From Verrucomicrobiaceae bacterium UBA1938 (GTDB lineage Bacteria > Verrucomicrobiota > Verrucomicrobiia > Verrucomicrobiales > Verrucomicrobiaceae): a stretch of DNA of 64,000 nt. The stretch covers positions 62,001 to 126,000 of the forward strand of contig DDFC01000011.1 in NCBI GenBank assembly GCA_002336895.1. Reading direction: 5' to 3'. The notes below the pieces were generated by a model that did not search any database, had not been told where the DNA came from, and saw only the letters and a program-made list of their open reading frames with translations. The position numbers were made by a program, and so were the translations under genes. Position 1 is the first letter of the stretch. Each line of letters begins with the position of its first letter. Positions 57,465-64,000 of the stretch are shown here, piece by piece.

Positions 57465-60440
57465 ATGAAGATCCCACGCAGGACTGCAGCAGCCAGGCGC
57501 CAGACAGCCGCCTCTGCTTCTACGTCTTCGCATGAGGCAGTCGCCCCGCCTCTGGCAGACATCTATCACCATGCAGATGCCGCCCTCTTCAGTCTCGCCA
57601 TCGCGCCACGCCGGCTCTTTCGCCTGGAGAGTGCCAGCCACCGGCTTCTTGACCTCGCCGGTCTTGGCAAAAAGTCTGTGCTCGGAAAGACGCTGGCAGA
57701 GCTGCTGCCGCAGCCAGTTTTAGCCCGTGTGCTGAAACACTGCCGCAAAGCCATCCGCACACGCAGCACCGTGCGCTGGGAGGAGTCCTGCCCCCTCAAG
57801 TCCGGCACCCGCCACGGCCAGATCTCACTCACCCCTGTTCAAGATTCCTCCGGCCGCATCACCCATCTATCCGGCTGCATCCACGACACCACCGATCATC
57901 GCAAGGCCGAGCAGGCCCTGCTGCAGACCGAAGAGCGCTACCGCCGCATCGTGGAAACCGCACTCGAAGGCGTCTGGACCATCGACGCACGTTCCCTCAC
58001 CGACTACGTCAATCCCAAGATGGCCCAGATGATGGGCTACAAGGCCGCCGAAATGATCGGCCGCCCCATCAGCGACTTTCTCGATGATGAAGGCAAGGCG
58101 CTGCTCACCGCGCACATCAAGAACCGCAAAAACGGCATCTCCGACCACTTCGAGTTCAAATACATGCGCAAGGACGGCTCAGCGCTCTGGGCCTTCGTCT
58201 CCACCAATCCCATCTACAACTGCGAAGGCGAATACATCGGCGCCATGGCGCTGCTCACCGACATCTCCTCTCGCCGCGCCGCAGAGGCCGCCATGCAGGA
58301 GAGCGACTCCCAGTTCCGCGCCATCTTTGAGCAGGCAGCCGTGGGCGTGGCCCTGGTGGACAGCAGCAGCGGCCGCTTTCTCAGCGTCAATCAGCGCGCC
58401 TGCGAGATCTCGCGCCTCACACGCAGCCAGCTCCTCTCCAGCAGCTTCAAGGCCGTCATGCATCCTGATGACTTCCGCAAGCTGCAGGAAATGATGAACC
58501 AGCTCAGGTCAGGGCGCATCACCACCTGCACCATCGAAAAGCGCTGCCTGCATGCCGACGGCACCACCACGTGGGTCAGCCTCACCATTTCTCCGATGTG
58601 GAAGAGCGGCGAGCCACCCTCCCGCTGCGTGGCCATCATGCAGGACATCACTGCGCGCAAGCAGGCTGAAAGCTCCCTCGCACGCACCACCGAGCTGCTG
58701 GAGCGCACCGGAGAGATGGCCCGCATCGGCGGCTGGGAGCTGGATGTGGCCACGCGCAGGCTCTTCTGGTCCTTGGAAACCTGCCGGCTTTTTGAGATCG
58801 GCTCCACCCAGGCCCCCAGCGTGGAAAAAGCCATTGATTTTTACACTCCTGAGGCACGGCCCGTCATCCGGGATGCCGTCCAGAAAGCCATCGATCACGG
58901 CACCTCCTACGATCTGGAGCTGCCTGTCGTGACCGCCAAAGGCCGCCACTTCTGGGCGCGCTCGCAGGGCACCGCAGTGCGTAAAAACGGCCGCACCGTG
59001 CAGCTCATCGGCACCTTTCAGGACATCACCCCGCACCGGCAGGCGGAGCAGGCCCTCGTCGAGAGCGAGGTGCGCTTCCGCACCATTTTCGAGCAGGCCG
59101 TCGTCGGCGTGGGCCTCATGGATCTGGCCACCGGTCGCTTCATCGATGTCAATCTCCGCTACGCCACCATCGTGGGCCGCAGCCGCAGGGAGATGTTGCG
59201 GCTTTCCGCAGAAGAGCTCACTCATGCCGAAGACCGGCCCCGGCACCGCCGCATGTACAAGCAGCTCAAGTCCGGGGCCATCTCCGAGTTTCATCTGGAG
59301 CAGCGCTGCCTGCGCCCGGACGGCTCCGAAGTCTGGGTCAATCTCAACGCCTCACTCCTCAGCCCCCTCACCGGGCGCGCCGACCAGATGCTCGTCATGG
59401 TTGAGGACATCACCAGCCGCAGGCTCGCCGAGGAAAACTTCCGCCGTGAGCAGGGCTTCAATGAGATCCTCGCCAGCCACACCTCCGCCATCATCATCCT
59501 CATGGACCGCCGCGGCCACATCATGCACGTCAATGACGCCGCGCTGCAGCTCACCGGCTTCAGCCGCAGGGAGATCGTCGGCAGGCCTCCGCCATGGGAC
59601 TCCCACTTCATGGAGAAGGCGGAAAAAGACCGCGCCAAAAAGCGCTTCAAGGAAATGCTGGCCGGGAAAAACGTGGAATCCCGCGAGGTCTCCCTCATCA
59701 GCAAAGATGGCAGGCGCCACATCGTGGCCCTCTCCAGCATCGTCACCAAGGCGCCCGACGGCGGCGTGGACCGCATCATCATCACCGGCACAGACCTCAC
59801 CGAGCGCAACCGCCTCCAGAAGGAGATCCTCAAAATCTCCGAGCAGGAGCAGGCGCGCATCGGGCACAATCTGCACGATGGCGTGGGCCAGACCATGACC
59901 GGCATCTCCAGCCTCATCGAGGCCCTTGCCGGAGAGCTCAGCGGCAGCCAGCGGGAGAGCGCCGCGCGCATCCACCATCTCATGCAGCAGGCCATCCAGG
60001 AGGTGCGCCACATGTCCCACAGCCTCTCCCCCGCCTCCGTGAAAAATCGCGGCCTCGGCGGCGCGCTGCATCTGCTGGCGGAGACCATCCGCACCAATCA
60101 CCGCACCTCATGCACCTGCGAGGTGAACCCCGACATCAAGATCGAGGACCCTGAAAAAGAAACACACATCTACCGCATCGCGCAGGAGGCCGCCAACAAC
60201 GCCCTGCGCCACGGCCGCCCCACCAGCATCCGCATCTCCCTTCAGAAACAGGGGGAGGAAAACGCCGTGCTCAAGATCGAGGACAACGGCCGCGGCCTCA
60301 GCAGGCGCGCCACTGCACATCCCGGCATTGGCATGCGCGTCATGGACTATCGTGCCAACCTCATCGACGGCAGCCTCACCGTCAAAAAACGCACCGGCGG
60401 CGGCGTCAGCGTGATCTGCAGGTTTCCGCATGAGGCTTGA
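57465..60440 (+). CDS. Multi-PAS sensor histidine kinase (NarX/DegS type)
   Basis: The ATG of MKIPRRTAAARRQTAASAST gives 991 residues; no membrane segment is visible, so it is probably cytoplasmic. Up to six PAS domains follow one another (starting near residues 30, 157, 280, 405, 530 and 665), each ending in a PAC signature such as LLTDISSRRAAEAAM or IMQDITARKQAESSL. The kinase part has EQEQARIGHNLHDGVGQTMT near residue 804, with the phosphorylated His in HNLHDGVGQ of HisKA_3. The HATPase is AQEAANNALRHGRPTSIRIS and IEDNGRGLS. It should phosphorylate a NarL/FixJ-type regulator, but no response-regulator gene is adjacent. The signal is unknown. Confidence 0.93.
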   Translation: MKIPRRTAAARRQTAASASTSSHEAVAPPLADIYHHADAALFSLAIAPRRLFRLESASHRLLDLAGLGKKSVLGKTLAELLPQPVLARVLKHCRKAIRTRSTVRWEESCPLKSGTRHGQISLTPVQDSSGRITHLSGCIHDTTDHRKAEQALLQTEERYRRIVETALEGVWTIDARSLTDYVNPKMAQMMGYKAAEMIGRPISDFLDDEGKALLTAHIKNRKNGISDHFEFKYMRKDGSALWAFVSTNPIYNCEGEYIGAMALLTDISSRRAAEAAMQESDSQFRAIFEQAAVGVALVDSSSGRFLSVNQRACEISRLTRSQLLSSSFKAVMHPDDFRKLQEMMNQLRSGRITTCTIEKRCLHADGTTTWVSLTISPMWKSGEPPSRCVAIMQDITARKQAESSLARTTELLERTGEMARIGGWELDVATRRLFWSLETCRLFEIGSTQAPSVEKAIDFYTPEARPVIRDAVQKAIDHGTSYDLELPVVTAKGRHFWARSQGTAVRKNGRTVQLIGTFQDITPHRQAEQALVESEVRFRTIFEQAVVGVGLMDLATGRFIDVNLRYATIVGRSRREMLRLSAEELTHAEDRPRHRRMYKQLKSGAISEFHLEQRCLRPDGSEVWVNLNASLLSPLTGRADQMLVMVEDITSRRLAEENFRREQGFNEILASHTSAIIILMDRRGHIMHVNDAALQLTGFSRREIVGRPPPWDSHFMEKAEKDRAKKRFKEMLAGKNVESREVSLISKDGRRHIVALSSIVTKAPDGGVDRIIITGTDLTERNRLQKEILKISEQEQARIGHNLHDGVGQTMTGISSLIEALAGELSGSQRESAARIHHLMQQAIQEVRHMSHSLSPASVKNRGLGGALHLLAETIRTNHRTSCTCEVNPDIKIEDPEKETHIYRIAQEAANNALRHGRPTSIRISLQKQGEENAVLKIEDNGRGLSRRATAHPGIGMRVMDYRANLIDGSLTVKKRTGGGVSVICRFPHEA

Positions 60441-60483
60441 GAGCCTGGGAGAAAACGCACACGCAAGCGGCTTTTGCCACCTG

Positions 60484-60507
60484 CACCTCTGATAAAAAAC
60501 AGAGGTG
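60484..60507 (-). terminator. Hairpin at the 3' end of the tRNA-Phe fragment
   Basis: CACCTCTG and CAGAGGTG pair perfectly around an 8-base A/T loop. Its right arm overlaps the tRNA 3' end. The T-run lies in the loop on the minus strand, so it is an atypical terminator and could instead be part of the attachment site. Confidence 0.35.
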
Positions 60508-60556
60508 GCTCGGGACGGAATCGAACCGCCGACACGGGGATTTTCAATCCCAAAAT
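60506..60556 (-). tRNA. 3' fragment of tRNA-Phe (anticodon GAA)
   Basis: On the minus strand the sequence runs from the anticodon arm (GGGATTGAAAATCCC, anticodon GAA) through the T-arm (GGCGG-TTCGATT-CCGTC) to the acceptor CCGAGCC plus discriminator A. The matching 5' acceptor GGCTCGG and the D-arm are absent from the bases that should carry them (60557-60579), so only about two thirds of a tRNA is present. This is what one end of an element integrated into a tRNA gene looks like. The complete gene would be expected at the other end of the element. Confidence 0.8.
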
Positions 60557-60632
60557 TAGACTGCACCACCCCCTGGAAAATCAAGGCCTACAGCCCAAAA
60601 ATAACCACAGGCATACAATCCAGCACACATTT

Positions 60633-63600
60633 TCAATCACCTCCAAACCCCAGCACTTTCCGCATCGCCAACCGCCGCTGAGCCACCACTTTGGCATTCA
60701 GCCGGTCCTGCAGTTGATCCCGTGTTGCCTCCGGTAGGCTCTCTTTGATCGCTTGCACTTCCCGCACAGCCTGACGAATACCCGGCCCTGCGGTTTCCAC
60801 GAGCTTGTATCGCTCTTCAGGTGTCAGCACTCCAGCGGCAGCACGCCCTAACTTGCTCTCTCTGGCGTTCCTCCACTCGCCCGCCTTGGTCATCTGCTTC
60901 TCCATCGCGCCGAGATAGGTTCCGACGTCGATCTGGTTGTCCAAACCCGGCAGCCAGAGCTTTTGCCTTGCCAGCCACAGGGTCTGCTCATCCTCTCCCT
61001 GTCCCGTGGCCAGACGCTTCATGATTGGCAGACGCTGCAGTGCGTCGAGCTTCACCGGCTCGCCGAAAATGTTCAGTGCAGGTTTGCCCACCAGTTCACG
61101 GATCACAGGCACGTCTTTCAGTAGTGCCGCTGTCATCGTGGCATCATCGATTTTGTCCCCATGAAAGAGCTCGCTCACATCTCTCAGCAATCCTTGCGCC
61201 GGAATGAACCCGCTCGCTGTGCGAGTGAGTACCTGTGCAGCGCTGCGCTGTCCTTCCAAAAGGTTGAACAGGTCATTGATGCTGCTCAGCACCCCCGTCT
61301 TCAGCAGCGCCTGCGGAGAGGTCCCCAGCGCGTAGGCCGCCGCTCCCAGCGCGTGCTCTTCCTTGCCCTTCGGATTGTATCGCAGGTAGTCCATCGCATT
61401 GCCGGCTACGGCAAACACGAGCGACAGCGGCGTCTCAGCATAGGACACGTAGCTGTCCCCGATCTTGATCGTGAAAGGGCGCCAGCCCTTGGGCATCTGA
61501 TCGCGGCGCGCTTTCGTGCCTGGACCCATGCCATAGATCATGAAAGGGACTTCGTCATCATCCCGATCGCGCAAGGCCAGTGCCCAGCCCCAGCACAGGC
61601 CTGCGCCTAATGTGCCGAGCATGCCGGAGGCGATGCGCTGGCGTGCCTCCCAGGCGTCGAAGTCCACTTGGCTGCGGTCCAGCCCATGCCTGGTAAAGCG
61701 CCCCAGAGTTCCGCGCACAATGCCCACTGGCGTATAGTCCAGCGCCGTGCTCGTAACATTGGCTACGATGTTCACAAAGGGAATGAAGGGCGTCAGCACC
61801 CGAATCGGCCCCCACGGGCTAGGGATCGAGAGCCGCTTGTGTGCATCGTTGATCAATCCGGCCACGGCGCCCATTGTTCCCTCGGGTGCCTGCGTGAAAG
61901 TGGTCAGGTCACCAAACCTCGATGCCTTGGCAGTCAGATCCACCGGCCGCGCAGCCTCCATGATCTCCCACGTCCTGCGGTCCAGATCCCGGCTGCTCCA
62001 CACTCGTTTCGAGGCCCCCAGCTCCGCCCGGGCTTGAGCCTCGGCATTCTGTGCCCGCGTCATGCCGTTCCCCAGCTGCTCGGCGAGGTAGTCGGCAAAC
62101 TCGCCACCATTCGCTTTTGTTTGGGTGCTTGCATAGCGTGCCGCTTCCAGCCAGGCACGTCCTTCCTTGGCCGTGTGATAAAAGAACCCGTCGCCAGCCC
62201 CCAGTGCACGAAACACAAACCGGCCCAGAGCGATGCCGTTTTTAAACCTCTCCCCCCACGTCTGCGGGCTGTCGCTGTGAATCAGCTCCAGTGTCTGGCC
62301 GCTGCCGAAATGCAGGTCACCTTTGTATGGGACAATGCCGGTCTTCAGCGTGTTCACAGCTTCAGCCTTCCCGCGCCTCGCTCCCTCATACATCCCCCGG
62401 ATAAAATGCCACGTCTCACGTGGATTATGCGTTGCTCCCACGGTCAAAGTTTTCAGCACCAGCTGCACCGCATTGCCAAAGACGTTCACTCCCTGCGTCG
62501 TCAAACCGCTCAGCACATTCGCATACCAGAAGGCCGTCAAGATGTCGAGGGCTGGAATCCCTTTCCACATCGCCAGCTCGCTCATCAATTTTGTAGTGGC
62601 CTCCTGTTTCATGAAGCCCTCAGGTGCGGCTTTCTGCGCTTCGATCAGAGCCTTGACCCGCTTCCGCGTTTCATCGTCCATCTGTGGCAGGTCGAACGCC
62701 TCGGCAAAGGCCTTGAGAAATTGCGGCCGGTCCAGTGTTCCGAGTTCGTGCGCATCGAAGAGTTTGCTCAAAAACTTCGGCATGCGGCTCTTGGCTTTGC
62801 CCGGCAGCTTTGGCTCCAGCTGCTTCATCAGGCGGTCTATTGCCCTCTCCCTGGCCAGCACTGCTAGCGCCTCACGCTCTTTGTCCAGCAGGCGTTGCAG
62901 CTCGGTCGCGTCTGCATCGCTTGCCCCCAGTTCCATCGCCTTTGCTTTCAGGTCTGGGAGTGCATCAGGCTTGGCCTTGATGTAGTCCCGGATGATCTGG
63001 CTAAGCGCGCCCGTTCGCGCCGGTTTGTCCGGCAGTCCACCTCCGCTGTGACGCACCGTCATGCGGTCGATGTGGCCTTGAAGCTGCTGCTGGAAGGCAT
63101 CCAGTTCGCGCTGCTTCACATTGGCATCAGATAGCGCTGCCTTGGCGGCGCGCTCCAGATCTAGCAGCCGCTGTAGTTCCACGGCTTGAGATGGCTCCAG
63201 GCCAAGATGACGGGCTTTCCCGTTGAAATCGGGAAGCTGGTCAGGCTTGGCCCCCAGATAATCGCGGATGAGCTGGCTAAGCGCGCCGGAACGGCTCGGT
63301 TTGCCAGGCAGTCCGCCGCCACTATGTCTCACGGTCAGGCGGTCGATCTGCTCCCAGGCCTGCCGGGACAGTTCGTCCGCCTGGCGTTTCAGAGCCCTCG
63401 CGCCAGCGGCGGCGGCAGCATCGTCCAGTAGCGAGTGGAGACGGGCGGCCGTGTCCGGCTCGATGCCCAGAGCTTGAAGCGAAGCTTGAAGCGCCGGGCC
63501 GTCGATCCGGCCGGCCGTGTAGTCGGCTGCGAGCTTCTGGACCTGGCTCTTCGTGGCTTGCCCGGCTGGTTGCGGAGATGGGTGGGCAGCTTGCTGCCGT

Positions 63601-64000
63601 TCCATCTGTGCAATGAGACGGGTGGCGAGCGCTTGGGGATCGACGCGCCCTGGTTTCTTCTGGCTTGGTGGGCGCGGCTTGCCCGCTTCCGCCGCTTTGC
63701 GCTGCTGGCGTGCCTCTGCCTTGGCAAGATCAGCCTGGGCACGCTGGCGGCGTTTCTCGGCCTTCTGGGCGCGTTTTTGGGCCTGGGCAGTGTCTGCTGG
63801 AGTCGTAGCCTGCGTAGCCTCCAGCTGCGCTGCTGAGGCCTCCTGTGCGGCCTGGGCGAGCTGCTGGCGGAGTTCGGCGACTTGTCGCTGCAGCTCCGCG
63901 AGCTGGTCGGCGGCGGTTTCCCCCAGCGCCTCGGCGGCCACGTCATCTCTCTCTTCCGCCGCCGTGGCACTCACTTCATCGGCGAGCTTCGCCGGATCTT
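60633..64000 (-). CDS. Large polyvalent (phage/mobile-element) protein, partial
   Basis: The frame stays open to the last base of the window, so the true N-terminus lies beyond it; an internal GTG at 63974 would give 1,113 residues. The N-terminal third is Ala/Gln/Lys-rich coiled coil (LAELQRQVAELRQQLAQAAQ). Two ~91-residue repeats follow, each opening IDRxTVRHSGGGLPxKPxRx. The rest (WYANVLSGLTTQGVNVFGNA, ASRFGDLTTFTQAPEGTMGA, IPFVNIVANVTSTALDYTPV, YLRYNPKGKEEHALGAAAYA, NIFGEPVKLDALQRLP) resembles the LPD38-type large polyvalent proteins of tailed phages and related elements, thought to be injected with or packaged near DNA. With the adjacent tRNA fragment it marks a prophage or element edge. 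Confidence 0.85.
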   Translation of the reverse strand, partial: DPAKLADEVSATAAEERDDVAAEALGETAADQLAELQRQVAELRQQLAQAAQEASAAQLEATQATTPADTAQAQKRAQKAEKRRQRAQADLAKAEARQQRKAAEAGKPRPPSQKKPGRVDPQALATRLIAQMERQQAAHPSPQPAGQATKSQVQKLAADYTAGRIDGPALQASLQALGIEPDTAARLHSLLDDAAAAAGARALKRQADELSRQAWEQIDRLTVRHSGGGLPGKPSRSGALSQLIRDYLGAKPDQLPDFNGKARHLGLEPSQAVELQRLLDLERAAKAALSDANVKQRELDAFQQQLQGHIDRMTVRHSGGGLPDKPARTGALSQIIRDYIKAKPDALPDLKAKAMELGASDADATELQRLLDKEREALAVLARERAIDRLMKQLEPKLPGKAKSRMPKFLSKLFDAHELGTLDRPQFLKAFAEAFDLPQMDDETRKRVKALIEAQKAAPEGFMKQEATTKLMSELAMWKGIPALDILTAFWYANVLSGLTTQGVNVFGNAVQLVLKTLTVGATHNPRETWHFIRGMYEGARRGKAEAVNTLKTGIVPYKGDLHFGSGQTLELIHSDSPQTWGERFKNGIALGRFVFRALGAGDGFFYHTAKEGRAWLEAARYASTQTKANGGEFADYLAEQLGNGMTRAQNAEAQARAELGASKRVWSSRDLDRRTWEIMEAARPVDLTAKASRFGDLTTFTQAPEGTMGAVAGLINDAHKRLSIPSPWGPIRVLTPFIPFVNIVANVTSTALDYTPVGIVRGTLGRFTRHGLDRSQVDFDAWEARQRIASGMLGTLGAGLCWGWALALRDRDDDEVPFMIYGMGPGTKARRDQMPKGWRPFTIKIGDSYVSYAETPLSLVFAVAGNAMDYLRYNPKGKEEHALGAAAYALGTSPQALLKTGVLSSINDLFNLLEGQRSAAQVLTRTASGFIPAQGLLRDVSELFHGDKIDDATMTAALLKDVPVIRELVGKPALNIFGEPVKLDALQRLPIMKRLATGQGEDEQTLWLARQKLWLPGLDNQIDVGTYLGAMEKQMTKAGEWRNARESKLGRAAAGVLTPEERYKLVETAGPGIRQAVREVQAIKESLPEATRDQLQDRLNAKVVAQRRLAMRKVLGFGGD

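Noticed and set aside
60506..60579. A complete tRNA-Phe gene
   Set aside because: The 5' acceptor strand and D-arm needed to pair with CCGAGCC are missing, so only the 3' portion is supported.

Overview
The window is high-GC bacterial DNA that most likely comes from a Verrucomicrobiota genome, probably Verrucomicrobiaceae (inference). The support is a DUF1549/DUF1553 (PSCyt2/PSD1) protein, two giant autotransporter-associated beta-strand-repeat proteins ending in PEP-CTERM sorting signals, a DUF5722 protein, paired REP-associated tyrosine transposases and several small membrane proteins of unknown family. Genes are densely packed on both strands.

Layout. 1-2.6 kb: the 3' part of an unrecognised gene converging on a DUF1549/DUF1553 gene. 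2.7-9.3 kb: an isolated nuoF behind a CRP/FNR-type palindrome, three pseudopilin-like single-pass membrane proteins, a decayed duplicate of the nuoF tail plus the first pseudopilin gene, a dispersed REP-like element and two inverted arrays of a 64-bp repeat. 9.3-20.7 kb: a C39-like peptidase, small envelope proteins, a MOSC protein, an AcrAB-type efflux pair without an outer-membrane partner, an ADP-forming acyl-CoA synthetase, a 50-residue Cys-rich protein, a DUF5722 glycosidase-like protein and an AraC regulator. 20.7-37.9 kb: a HAD phosphatase and two beta-repeat PEP-CTERM surface proteins (about 3,690 and 1,585 aa). All three are preceded by the same upstream module with identical internal spacing, which makes them a candidate regulon. 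37.9-43.2 kb: two near-identical transposases, then an Rhs-type toxin with an overlapping candidate immunity gene. 43.3-51.8 kb: a di-haem peroxidase, a beta-helix protein, an ABC-2 permease, two tail-anchored proteins, sucD, dgkA, a secreted protein and an HMA-domain protein. 51.9-53.3 kb: tRNA-Ser(GGA) with its 3' end duplicated downstream, gene remnants and a secreted carbohydrate-binding-like protein. 53.4-60.4 kb: a three-gene Fe-S assembly cluster (CxxC-rhodanese, NifU-like scaffold, SufT), pssA, a GpgS-like glycosyltransferase and a multi-PAS histidine kinase. 60.5-64 kb: a 3' fragment of tRNA-Phe(GAA) followed by a very large polyvalent protein that runs off the window, which looks like the edge of an integrated phage or element.

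The genes of most interest are the surface-protein regulon (20.7-37.9 kb), the toxin/immunity and transposase island (37.9-43.2 kb) and the two tRNA-associated integration scars. The rest is metabolism, envelope and Fe-S housekeeping. Family assignments come from motifs read in the translations; no database search was possible.
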